Source of the DNA: Adiantum capillus-veneris | Taxonomy: Eukaryota > Streptophyta > Polypodiopsida > Polypodiales > Pteridaceae | DNA: 64,000 nucleotides | Direction: 5' to 3' | Assembly (NCBI GenBank): GCA_014529385.2 | Contig: CM043971.1 | Location: 57,974,709 to 58,038,708 of the forward strand | Part shown: piece by piece, positions 33,875-44,161 of the stretch | Position numbering within the stretch: position 1 is the first letter of the stretch | How the letters are laid out: every line of letters begins with the position of its first letter | Notes under the pieces: generated by a model | Seen by the model: only the letters and a program-made list of their open reading frames with translations | Database searches by the model: none | Told to the model about the DNA's origin: nothing | Position numbers and translations under genes: made by a program

Positions 33875-35288
33875 TTCCCCTAAAGGACTTTAACTTTTCC
33901 GTCTTGGCAATTTGTTTTCCTCAAGTTTTTGTGGTCAGAATTGATCCAAACTGATTGATACTTGGTCAACTGTTTAATCTTGTCAGTTGGAAAACTTCTG
34001 TTTCATCAAGTGAGAATTTTGTCGCAGTTATGCTGAAAAAGACATTATACGCGTATGATGTCTTTTTTTCACAGATTTTGACTATTTTGGTTATGCTCAC
34101 TCTCAGTGGCCCCTTTATGCTCTGTTCACTCACAAAATTCAGTTTGAACTCTGTTTGAGCAAGTTATGGCTAGTTCAGGCTTTTCTTGGCAATTTTCTGC
34201 TTTTGACTTGTTTTTGGGTCAATTGTTATCCAAATGGGATGAAACTTGAAATATAGCCTCTAGATAGCTATTACAATGGATCTGTGTTGGCAAAGTATCA
34301 AAATATGTCCAAAATTAGGTCAAAGACATCATACGCGTATGATGTGTTTTTCATCAATTTGGGTCCAAACTTGATATTTATGCTTTCCACAGTGTTTGTA
34401 ACAATCTTGTCAGGTCAGATATCAAAAATAAGCAGTGGATGTGCCAAAAGACATTATACGCGTATGATGTCTTTTGTCCCAGATTTTAACTATTTTTGGT
34501 TTTAAGCCTTCTCCAATGTTTATAATTGAGTTTCAAGTGTTTTTGTCAGGTTTGAATGTAAAAACAAGATCTGAATCAAAATTTCTTGTTCTTTGCGGTT
34601 TTTTTTTTTTTTTGCTCTCTGACTTGGTCTTTTGGGTTTCTTTGAGTGTTAATGCTCTTGTTTTAAGTTGAAATTAGGGTATAACCCCCCTTTTGAACAC
34701 TCTGGTCAAGTCAAAATTTCTGTTTTGGTCTCTGTTTGGTCATTTAGACATCATACGCGTATGATTTCTAAAGTTACAGATTTCCAGTTTTTTGGCACAG
34801 AATCCTTCCTAAAGCTTCCTCAAGTGCTCAGCAACTATCAGTTACACAGAAAATTTTTCTGACTTTTGTTTATTGCAAGTTTCACTACTAACTCGACGGT
34901 TTAGTGATCTAACATGCAATCAACCATATCAAGCAAATACTCCAATGATTATTAGCTCTAGATCATGATCAAATGAAGTCCTACCTAAGCTATTCCTAAT
35001 CATAAAATGGGTTTGGTAATTGTGATTTTAAAGATATCCACTGTCACTCACGGACTAGCAAATTCTTCTTCTATCAACAACTACTCAACACCAACAAAAC
35101 AACAAACAAATCTAAGCTAAACTAAAAATACTGTCTACACGGAAGACCCAGGAATACCCCACTTCCTAGTATCTCTCGAGATCTTCGGAGTCCACCACTC
35201 CTAGATCTTTTCTAACTAAAGAATACAAAGTAGTTTATACGACTCACCTCGTAGGATTAGTCTAAGGTCACCTACTTAGGGCTCTCGT
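33875..35288 (-). repeat. Leader of inner element with four palindromes
   Basis: About 1.4 kb between the primer site and gag with no supported ORF. Palindrome copies lie at 34,040-34,063, 34,324-34,347, 34,449-34,472 and 34,746-34,769. The core ATACGCGTAT is invariant and each copy has at most one or two changes outside it. The surrounding sequence forms degenerate repeats of 120-300 bp. Confidence 0.8.
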
Positions 35289-35305
35289 CCCCGGCAACGG
35301 CGCCA
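35289..35305 (-). promoter_or_regulatory. Primer-binding site for tRNA-Asp, inner element
   Basis: The plus strand reads CCCCGGCAACGGCGCCA, identical to a plant tRNA-Asp 3' end with CCA. The minus strand (TGGCGCCGTTGCCGGGG) is the primer site, two bases inside the LTR end. This fixes the element's orientation. Confidence 0.92.
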
Positions 35306-35307
35306 AA

Positions 35308-35931
35308 TGTTAAGGCGGTTACGCCGCTAGCGGAAGCTAAATAGCGAGAACTCAACCAACAACAGAATTTGTCAGACGAGGACGGAGCTTGACCCGCAGG
35401 CGCATGGAAACAACTAGGTGGGTGTCAAATCACCTACTCGACCTTCTAATGACAATCACTACTAAGGAAATCAAATCTAAGTTCTAAAATACGCAAGTGA
35501 TTGAAATCCGTACTACGAACGAATGCTATACAAAACAGGATCTAGAATCATTGAATCGATCTCAAACTCAAGGGGAAGTCTATACACTAGGTAAGAACAA
35601 CACCCTAAAGACTTGAACTGCAAAATCAACCTATAACCACTCCGTGCGGTAAACGCGTATGAAGACAGGCCGAAAAATACAGGTGATCGAAACTTGACCC
35701 CGATGGTACTAATGTGTAGCTCTACTCGTTGTGGTTCTATAGATATGCTGCACGCTCTATTCCGACACACGAGTTGGAAGAAAACTCACACCGAAGCTTG
35801 TAGGAACTTACCACACGTAGAAGCCGATAGCGTGCACTCTTGGTATCTGTGCGTAGCTCTCACCATTGCTAACACAATGGCGGTGTCGCTTCTCCAATGG
35901 CGGCCCCGTAGCTCGTGTAGCAAGAAGATAA

Positions 35932-36014
<83 letters not shown>

Positions 36015-36317
36015 ACACAGTCACGGCGCTCAAAAACTCACTTTGATTAATTGAATCCCCCTTAGGTTACAAAACTTTGGCTTATATACCTCAGCCTTGG
36101 AGGTGAGAACATCTCTAATTATTTACATCAACAGGTGAAATTACTTCGGGATTACAAGCTGGAAACTCAATTGAGTCCCGTTACTTAATGAATGGCTCAA
36201 ATCAAAATTAATGTCGGAAAGACATTTATTACAATCAATGGTTACAAAATGATGGGTGTGAGCAAAAATGTGGGTGTGATCCTCTGCTGGCTCAACACTT
36301 CCTCTGCTGACTCAACA
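35308..36317 (-). repeat. 5' LTR of inner element
   Basis: 1,010 bp, longer than its partner mainly through the (CT)n tract (about 35,934-36,012). Differences from the 3' LTR are transitions at about 13 positions by eye. The short frames inside have no support as genes. Confidence 0.93.
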
Positions 36318-36322
36318 CCCAA
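36318..36322. repeat. Target-site duplication CCCAA, inner element, right
   Basis: Matches 21,877-21,881. The outer element's pol frame resumes at 36,323 with no phase change once one copy is discounted. Confidence 0.92.
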
Positions 36323-39300
36323 TTAGAGATCATAGACAAGCCAAAGTTGAGCCGCACTGCAAGGAGGCGTCAAAACCAAGAGTTAGCTCGACAACACAAG
36401 AAAGCAGAAATGGAAGCACAGACCAAAGCACAACCAGAATCCACAGACTTGCATCCTGCACCAGAACATTTCAAATCTTACACCACAGGGGAAGCAAAGG
36501 TTGTGTACACAAAAGCCCAAAGAATACCTATCGATGGGAATAATGGAATCTATGATGGTCCGGCAATAGTTAAATAAATAGAATTAGCCGACCCCGGTGA
36601 AGAATCAAAACCTGTTTTTATTGCCCAAGATCTCACAGAAGTTGAAGAGGCGGTCCTCAAAGAGCTTCTCAAGGAATTCAAGGACATATTCGCTTGGACA
36701 TACCATGATATGAAAGGTGTTCCACCTTCTGTGGTCCAACATACAATCCCTATGATTAGCACTGCGAAGCCCGTACAACAAAGACCCTACCCAATGAATC
36801 CTAAGTACGCAAGGATCATTCAAGAAGAACTAGAAAAGCTTATCAAATGTGGGTTCATATATCCTATTGAACACTCTGAATGGGTGTCTCCAATAGTTAT
36901 CGTGCCAAAAAAGAATGGGAAACTCAGGGTGTGCGTGGACCTCAAAAAAGTTAATGCAGCTACTAGAAGAGACCATTACCCCCTACCATATTCCGAACAT
37001 GTACTCGAAAGAGTTGCAGGCAAGGAAGCTTATAGCTTTCTAGATGGGTACTCAGGCTACAACCAAATCACGATAGCGCTAGAGGACCAAGCTAAAACTG
37101 CCTTCATCACAGAATTTGGCGTGTTTGCATTTTGTGTGATGGCTTTTGGCTTAACAAATGCCCCTGCTACATTCCAACGATTAATAAACACTGCTTTTAA
37201 AGAATATTTGAGAGAGTTTTGTGAAGCTTTCTTAGACGACCTTTGTGTTTACTCTTCTTGGAAGGAACATCTATCATGTTTGCGGAAGGTGTTTGAAAAG
37301 TGTAGGTTATATCGTATCTCATTGAACCCGTTCAAATGCCAATTTTGGGTCAAGCATGGAGTTATTTTAGGGCATATAGTATCTAAGAATGGTATCTCAA
37401 CCGATGAGAGAAAAATTAAAGTGATTCTAGAGTTACCACCACCAACCAATTACAAGGGAGTTCAAAGGTTCATGGGACACGTGGGTTATTATTGACGGTT
37501 TATTTTATTTTTCGATGAGATAGCACGTCCTTTGTACAAGCTTCTCATTGAATTTAAATGGACTGAAGAGTGTGACCAGGCCTATGAACAATTGAAGAAA
37601 ACACTAGCAAGTGCTCCGATTTTAAGGACACCTAACTGGGATGTCATTTTCCATGTGCATATTGATGCATCAAACTTTTCTATTGGGTGTGTTCTCACTC
37701 AACCAGGAGAACATAAATTGGACTATCCCATTAGCTTTGCAAGCCGTCAATTGAACGATGCTGAAAGGAACTACACCACTACAAAGCAAGAAGGTTTAGC
37801 AATGGTTTATGCAGTAAAGAAATTTCGCTACTACCTTCTGGCAAACAAGTTTGTATTTTATGTGGATCATCAAGCGTTGTTGTATCTGGTAAACAAGCCA
37901 TGCTCCACAGGAAGAATCACACGATGGTTGTTAATTCTTCTGGAGTTTGATTTCACGATTGTAGTGAGACCCGGTAAAAGGCACGTCATGGCTGATCATT
38001 TGTTTCGCATACCCAATGGTGAAGCCCCTACAGGAGTTGATGATGAATTACCCGATACTTCCCTATTCATAGTTGAGACTATGCCTGAATGGAGTGAGAA
38101 CATTGTTAACTTTTTAGTTAATGGTTTTCCACCCAAGGAACTTCGTAAGGATATCGCTCGAAGGTTAGTAAAAGAATGTGAACCCTATTGTTTGATTGCC
38201 GGAACTCTGTATAGACTAGGCAAGGACGATATTCTTAGGCGTTGTGCCCGCGAGGATGAATATTTGTATATCTTGCAAGAAGCACATATGGGCATAGCAG
38301 GAGGACATTTTTCAGGAGACCTGACTGCTAGAAAGGTGCTGCAATCAGGCTATTGGTGGCCAACTTTATTTAAGGATGCATCACTTTTTACAAAAGGGTG
38401 TGATGAGTGCCAACGTTACAAGACCACACAGCGCAAAGACAGAATGCCCTTATATCCTATTAAAGTAACCCAACCATTTGAAAATTGGGGCTTAGACTTT
38501 GTAGGTCCAATTAGTCCCGCAGCTTGCAACACTCAATCTGGATATATTCTAGTTGCTACGGACTATGTAACAAAGTGGGCTGAAGCTAAGGCTTCACAAA
38601 AAGCTGACGCGAGGACAACAGCTAAGTTTCTTTTTGAGAACATTATCACAAGATTTGGTTGCCCTTTTGAAATTGTTAGTGATAATGGTACCCATTTTAT
38701 AAATGAGGTAATAAGAGAGCTTACCACGACCTTTATGATATCCCACCATAAGTCTACACCTTATTACCCGCAAGCTAATGGACAAGCCGAGAGCACCAAC
38801 AAGACTCTAATCTCTATTTTAACCAAGACGGTAGAAGCTCATCGCACTGATTGGGATTTGAAGTTGACATCTGCTCTATGGGCTTATCGTACTGCTTATA
38901 AAGTGGCTATTAATTGTACGCCATTCAAAATGGTATACGGCCAAGAAGCGGTTATGCCTTGGGAGTTTGTCATTCCTAGTCTTAGGGTAGCTTCGCGAGA
39001 AGGATGGAATGGTAACCCCTTAACCGAGCGTTTATATATCTTAGAAAAACTAGACGAAGAGAGACAGTTGGCTGTGCAAAATGCTCTTGTGGAAAAGGAT
39101 AGGAGAAAGAAGTGGTTTGATCGCCATGTGAAGGACAAGGACATCAAAGTTGGTGATAAAGTCCTTATGTATGGAGTACATAAAGAGAAGAAAAAGTTGA
39201 AATATGCTGGTAAAGGACCATATAGAGTATGTGAAATTACCCCACAAGGAACGCTTCGTGTGGAAACTCTTGATGGAGTTGAAACCATTGGATTCCTCAA

Positions 39301-39448
39301 TGGGAGTAAATTCAAAAGATATTATGATCCTTTAAGCCAAGAAGAACTACGGGCCATTCATCAAAAGAAGGCCGCTAAAGCACAAACCGAGTTAAAGAAG
39401 ATACAAGCTCAAGCTGAGGCTAAGGAACGACAACAACGTATAAGATAA
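36323..39448 (+). pseudogene. pol: Pol C-terminal part of outer element (RT, RNase H, integrase)
   Basis: The same frame as 19,131-21,881 across the nested insertion. RT: LRVCVDLKKVNAATRRDHYP, YSFLDGYSGYNQ, and FLDD (about 37,223-37,240) in place of Y-x-D-D. RNase H: HVHIDASNFSIGCVLTQ, YVDHQALLYL. Integrase: HMGIAGGHFSGD...CDECQRYK zinc domain, then the catalytic acids in GLDFVGP (about 38,490), VSDNGTHF (about 38,680) and GQAESTN (about 38,780), then a GPY/F-like LKYAGKGPYRV. In-frame stops: TAA 36,575-36,577, TGA 37,493-37,495 (Arg CGA in relatives: GYY*RF), and TAA 39,446-39,448. No chromodomain is visible. Confidence 0.9.
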
Positions 39449-40573
39449 AAACGAGAGGCTAACCTTGGAGTCACAAATGCATTCCACGTGGAAATCGAAG
39501 AGGATTGGTTGGACTCTAACACACCTCTACGATACCCTATTGAGTTAAATAGTTCCTATGGAAAAGTGCTATATAAGGCCTTATTGGACACGGGTGCTAA
39601 ATATAATCTGCTATCCTATGGGGTGTGGTGTCAGTTACGGAAGCCACCTCTATCTGAGAGTATTATCCAAGTCAAGGGTGTCAACAAGAAAAAAACTACG
39701 GTTTTTGGAATCTGGCACACTTCTGTCAGTTATGACAATGGAATTGTAGCTCAAGACTTTTTGGTCATGCCTACTGGAACTATGGAGGGTAATATAAACC
39801 TAGGACGCACGTGGATGATAGCCACCAAATGCACTATTGATTGGGGGACTGGGGGTGTCACAACGCAAAAACCAACTCTTATCCCTACCACTCAAGCCAT
39901 AGTCCCTGAGATATTACCCAAGGAAATAAAACCCAAGACATTGCATGTCCAAGAGGTTGAACCATACGTCCCCATAGCCCAACTCTCTAGATCTTCAACT
40001 GATGTAGTTGAAAGAAATCTTGAGACACACAAGAACCATCCTAATATAACAAAGAAAGCATACAAGTGGGTCCCTAAAGCTTCTTTAGTAACCATGGCTG
40101 ATGCTAAAAAACGGAAGCCTCGTAAGAAACGTCCCACTCGCTCCAAGAAATGTAAGAAAACGTGGCGCTGGATTCCTAAACGACTATTAAAAGCCCAAGG
40201 ATACTATGATGGAAATGAGCAAATTTGGGTACCTAAACGTAAGATGTGTCCTTCCCTATCGACAACAAACCCATATGAGTCAAACAGTGTAACGCTAAAG
40301 CCAATGGCAGACCGTGGGAAGGGAAAGATCATAGAATGCTACACACCTAGTCCAGAGCTAGTTTGGGCTCCAAGGCAAACCCAATTTATTCCACCTAGCT
40401 CACGAAGGGGGGAGTTCCATGAAGCTTCTAGCTCCTCATGTAATACATCCATAGAGGTAAAAGCTTCTACACAGCCTCCATCTATAGTAATGGACCTCAA
40501 TGAAGCTACAAAAGAATCCACACCTCCCAGTGTTGAAGAATCACCTGATAAACCACTTCAAGTTCGATCCTAG
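39449..40573 (+). CDS. Second retropepsin-like ORF downstream of integrase, outer element
   Basis: It is in frame with pol, only one stop codon and 13 codons after the pol end. Near residue 32 it reads YKALLDTGAKYNLLSYGVW, a retropepsin active-site loop with a full D-T-G. A second block DFLVMPTGTMEGNINLGRTW supplies the hydrophobic-hydrophobic-G-R motif of that fold. The C-terminal half is basic and contains three W-[VI]-P-K motifs (YKWVPKAS, WRWIPKRL, IWVPKRKM), followed by a Ser/Pro-rich tail. It ends at TAG, with the frame open for another 43 codons. Proteolysis is inferred; a structural or RNA-binding role is possible. Confidence 0.7.
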   Translation, partial: KREANLGVTNAFHVEIEEDWLDSNTPLRYPIELNSSYGKVLYKALLDTGAKYNLLSYGVWCQLRKPPLSESIIQVKGVNKKKTTVFGIWHTSVSYDNGIVAQDFLVMPTGTMEGNINLGRTWMIATKCTIDWGTGGVTTQKPTLIPTTQAIVPEILPKEIKPKTLHVQEVEPYVPIAQLSRSSTDVVERNLETHKNHPNITKKAYKWVPKASLVTMADAKKRKPRKKRPTRSKKCKKTWRWIPKRLLKAQGYYDGNEQIWVPKRKMCPSLSTTNPYESNSVTLKPMADRGKGKIIECYTPSPELVWAPRQTQFIPPSSRRGEFHEASSSSCNTSIEVKASTQPPSIVMDLNEATKESTPPSVEESPDKPLQVRS

Positions 40574-40951
40574 GAGAGTACCTTACCACCCTTGCAACTT
40601 GACGAGGCACCTAGGGTAATACAAAACTACTGGCAAAAATCCTCACCTATTACCAACTGGAACAATTGGTTTCAAAGGGTGACAAGCTCATTTCAAACGG
40701 TATGATCTACCCAAGGAAGGGGGGAGTGTTTGTGGACATCCATCATTCACTTGCTTCCCTCTCAACCTTTCTCCCTGACCTCTTAATCTCCGATCTTAGG
40801 GAATGTATATATAAAGCCTTATACTCACAAAAACAAGATAAAAAAGTAAAAGAGCAAGAGCCATCACACAAATCATAAAAACAAATTATGCACAAGAACA
40901 CGACCCTTGTAATATTTGCACTCTAACCATCATCTATTTGCGTGTACAGAT
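40574..40951 (+). other. Spacer with internal polypurine tract, outer element
   Basis: The frame of the preceding ORF stays open to about 40,702 after its TAG (ESTLPPLQLDEAPRVIQNYW), so the protein may once have been longer. A polypurine run AAGGAAGGGGGGAG at about 40,711-40,724 resembles the terminal tract at 42,730-42,741. TATATATAAAG lies at about 40,806-40,816. Confidence 0.5.
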
Positions 40952-41374
40952 ATGGCTAGTACGCTAGAGTCATCCACTCCTCCCTTGGGTGAGAGGTACC
41001 CTCGTTACTTTTCACAAATATTTCACATGGTCTTTCCAGTGCTTGCATGTGAATGGGATTTGATAGGTACGCTAGCATGTGAGAGGAATTTTGAGGAGTT
41101 AGAATGGTTGATACGTCTCTTGACCACGTCTGATCCATACTTAGTAGAGATCGTTTCTCCCATTGCACAAGCCTACCCTTTTGACCAAGATGACTATAGG
41201 TGTCTAGTGACCTTCTTAGTAAACATGGGCACCTATGATGAAGAAGAAAATTTACATGACTACACGGATGGCACATATGGTCTCATGAATGATGACTTTG
41301 TTTATCTCGACGACGAGGATAGGGGTTTAGCCTTAGGGTTTCCCCCCAACCTCTACAATATCCTATTCCCTTGA
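40952..41374 (+). CDS. Small acidic ORF in 3' region of outer element
   Basis: 140 codons from the ATG at 40,952 (MASTLESSTPPLGERYPRYF). It has no recognised domain. The C-terminal half is very acidic (YDEEENLHDYTDGT, DDFVYLDDEDRG). A TATA-like element lies about 140 bp upstream, so it could be made from a subgenomic transcript; position alone suggests this. It is followed by a short purine run TTTAGGGGGAGTG. Confidence 0.4.
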   Translation: MASTLESSTPPLGERYPRYFSQIFHMVFPVLACEWDLIGTLACERNFEELEWLIRLLTTSDPYLVEIVSPIAQAYPFDQDDYRCLVTFLVNMGTYDEEENLHDYTDGTYGLMNDDFVYLDDEDRGLALGFPPNLYNILFP

Positions 41375-42728
41375 CTCTTTAGGGGGAGTGCAAATAATTA
41401 GGTTAGGGTTCCTTATGTTTTTTGTTGTGTTCAATAAGTGTTGGTACCTTTTCCCACTAATGTGCCTTTTGGAGGTATTCCTTTTGTTTCTTAGTGTGTA
41501 CAGGAGCGTGTTGCTATTGATAGGATTTGGACCTTCATGGAACCTTTCTCTCGTTCACACTTCAAATCAAGCGCGACCATCAACACAAACAGGTGTTTTA
41601 TGTCCATTAGCATTGCCCTTATCTTTTTGCATCCATGTTTGTCTGCTTTGATTGTGATTGGTAGCATAATACTCAGCGCATTTGCTTAGTATCAAACATT
41701 TAATTCAATGTAATGTTTTGTCATAATCACTTGTCTAGGTTTAAAAATCAAGCAGTCCGACTAAGCTAGTTTGACCAAGCTAGGTATTAGAAATCTTCTC
41801 TTAATACCATGGGGAATGCCTTCCTAATAAGCAATGGTTACTTAGGTTCTTAATCCGATTTAGGCAGCATTGTGTGAAATGTACTAGGGCTTTCTAGTGG
41901 GCTTAACCCTATTGACATTTAGCTTAAGTATTATAAAGGGAGTTTACTAATGTGATGAGCCTGGGGAGGGTAACAGTGTTATATGACCCCCCAAAGTTAC
42001 AAAATTAAAATGCTGAAAATGAACAAACAAAAAATCAAAGTGCCACAATGTAAAATTTTAAGCTGGAAGAGAAATCCCTGCTTAAATTGGTACTTCACTC
42101 ACATGTATCGCCTATGGTACTAGAGCCCTAGAGGTTCCCAGTGTGGGTGCTTTTCCTTGAAAAGCAAAAAACCCAAGGCATACAAAATAAGCACACACAT
42201 CAAAATTGAATCAATGTGAAAAGACTTTGGGGGGTCAAAGAAAAGGTAATCAGTCAGGCGATGATTTCATGAGAAATTCCTTTTATTGTAGCTTAACTAC
42301 AAGGTCTTCTAGGTATAGCCTCTAGTCAGCCCTCGAACATCAAATACTTGGCTCTCGCGATTAAACAACTTAATTGACCAGAAAAAATTGAGAAGTTACC
42401 CATGGTATTAATAGTCGAGCTCTAGTGCCTTTTGACCGTTAAATTAGCGACCCCGAACTTGTTTAATTTTTTACCTTTACATCTGTTTATGCATTTTATT
42501 ATATTGCAATTTAATGTTTATTGCTGACAAATTGTCTAAAATTCTATTACCAATCACTTTGTCTGTCTATTGCATATGATTTTTAATTGTATATGAGAAT
42601 GCAATTACTATGGAAATGTTGTTTGATTTTGCAGTGATTGAAGAAGGCTACGCACATCCATGTCGACTACTCTTCCATCTCGATGAACGAGCTTCAACTG
42701 GATAGCTTCCGAGGACGGAATCTACATC
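41375..42728 (+). other. 3' untranslated region of outer element
   Basis: No supported gene. It contains a 13-nt inverted pair GACCCCCCAAAGT (41,985-41,997) and ACTTTGGGGGGTC (42,224-42,236), 226 bp apart, that could fold or mark a small insertion. Confidence 0.6.
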
Positions 42729-42741
42729 AGGAAGGGGGGCA
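42729..42741 (+). promoter_or_regulatory. Polypurine tract of outer element
   Basis: AGGAAGGGGGGCA directly before the 3' LTR start TGTTAACCC. This is the expected primer for plus-strand synthesis. Confidence 0.85.
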
Positions 42742-43043
42742 TGTTAACCCTCACGGCACACGGACACCCTATGATCTATAAACGTTGTATTATTTAGAGT
42801 CAGGTACCGGGCTTGTCGGACCAATAGGAACAGGGTAAGGGTGATCGCCGATGACAAGCGCACTCTAACTGGAATATTCAAGGAGTTAGTTGGCTAAGTA
42901 TGGGCGCCCAAGTGTGAATGGGGTGAGCTCATATAAAATCCACTAAACCTAATTTTTACTCATTCACTCATTGTGCAATAGAAGCTGCTCTTGCTCCATC
43001 TCCACCTTCTCCTTCACCATCTCCTTGTGTGTGTGTGTGTACG

Positions 43044-43086
<43 letters not shown>

Positions 43087-43320
43087 GAGTGTGTGTGTGT
43101 GTGTGTGATCGAGCGTTGCAGCGGCACGACGGCGGCGAGGCGGTTGAGCGCGGCGTAGCGGCGTCTCCCTCTTCTTCGCGGCGCGGGAATCCTTCATTCG
43201 CAACTACGCAGGAAGGTGAGTGACACACCATTCTTCCTTGTGAGCTTGTCTGTTGTATGGTTGTGTGCTAGGAGCCTTTGTGGCTCGCACACGGCGCGTA
43301 GCAAGTCCCTAGCCATGACA
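42742..43320 (+). repeat. 3' LTR of outer element
   Basis: 579 bp, TGTTAACCC...CCATGACA. It is longer than the 5' LTR through extra GA/GT units and a CACCATCTCC insertion at about 43,016. Confidence 0.9.
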
Positions 43321-43325
43321 ATCAC
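43321..43325. repeat. Target-site duplication ATCAC, outer element, right
   Basis: Matches 15,303-15,307; the interrupted transposase sequence resumes right after it. Confidence 0.9.
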
Positions 43326-43813
43326 GAACCTTGCAACAGTTGGAGATTGAGAAGGATGGATTGTCACCTTCAGAGACAATACTCTCATGCATACATGAGA
43401 CTTTTTTATTGCCGCAAGGTTTTTCAAAGTCTAGCATGGAAGTAGGAACTTGTGAAAGATGGCATCTGTTGTGCTTAGCAATTGCATCCTCTGAAGGTCA
43501 AGCAACACAGTTGTACAAGAATGCTCAAAGGCTTGGCCAATGTCATTGCTTGAGCATGATTCAGAGAAAGGGAATCGCTCTACATGGTTTGAAAGCAACA
43601 AAAAGGGCTCTCGAAGGTTGGGAGATCATTTGTTTGAAGAGTTATTGGGGCCAACAATATATTCATCTAGAGGGATTTTCCTACTCAAAAGTATACATAT
43701 GCGGCAAGCGATATGAAGCAAAAGACAATGTGGTGATCACTTTAGGCAGAAATACTAATTTAGGACATCAAAATAAATCAAGGGTTTTTTACTTGTTACT
43801 TTGTAACATTTAA
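43326..43813 (+). pseudogene. Transposase C-terminal segment, right arm (after retrotransposon)
   Basis: A continuous frame with CERWHLLCLAIASSEGQATQ and SYWGQQYIHLEGFSYSKVYI. It matches the left arm at 5,082-5,524 in reverse. This copy lacks the left-arm stop inside CLAIAS, so it is the better preserved version. Confidence 0.6.
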
Positions 43814-43835
43814 TGGCCTAATAACTTGTGTGTAG

Positions 43836-44157
43836 GGGAAATGAGCATGAACATAGTGGGCATTTCATTAGAATATATTCCTAATGAGAATTGCAAGAGT
43901 GCTTGGGTGGAGAGAGCAACAAAAAGCATAACACCTAGTTAGATAGCATCGACAATACTTTCAAAAGAGAGAGAAATTAAGCTAATGACAACAGTTGAGG
44001 ACCAGATTTTCATGGAGCCGGTCCCCCCTCCAAAAGGCTTTGTATTATGGTTTCTCCCATCAAGAGAGACATTGTACAATACAGTTCTTTGTGTTCCTTC
44101 AAGACTAGCTAGTGCAATGAAGATGAAAGCTTCATGCACTAAGCAAAACACTTAGCA
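43836..44157 (+). pseudogene. Further downstream exon-like segment of the transposase unit
   Basis: After a GTAACA...TGTAG intron-like spacer the plus strand reads GEMSMNIVGISLEYIPNENC up to a TAG, then after a frame change IFMEPVPPPKGFVLWFLPSR to a TAG near 44,155. It is present only in the right arm; the left arm has the short inverted block at this point. I do not recognise it, and the coding claim rests on the codon-like run only. Confidence 0.35.
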
Positions 44158-44161
44158 AACA

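Larger units (their letters stand above)
21882..36317 (-). mobile_element. Inner Ty3/gypsy LTR retrotransposon, nested, minus strand
   Basis: 14,436 bp with nearly identical LTRs, a perfect 17-nt tRNA-Asp primer site, gag, pol (retropepsin, RT, RNase H, integrase zinc domain only) and a long third ORF. It carries seven 24-bp palindromes in the leader and between pol and the third ORF. The integrase catalytic core is absent, so the element would need integrase in trans. All about 13 LTR differences are transitions, which points to a recent, methylated copy. Confidence 0.92.
15308..43320 (+). mobile_element. Outer Ty3/gypsy LTR retrotransposon (contains nested element)
   Basis: Full-length plus-strand element: LTR, leader, gag, a long pol with retropepsin, RT, RNase H and integrase, an extra retropepsin-like ORF, a small acidic ORF, a polypurine tract and LTR. 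Without the nested 14.4-kb insertion and its duplicated 5 bp it is about 13.6 kb, large like Tat/Ogre/Athila-type plant elements. Protease-RT-RNaseH-integrase order places it in Ty3/gypsy. Several in-frame stops make it defective. Confidence 0.9.

Noticed and set aside
35289-35305. tRNA-Asp gene
   Set aside because: Only the 17-nt 3' end is present and it abuts an LTR: a primer-binding site.
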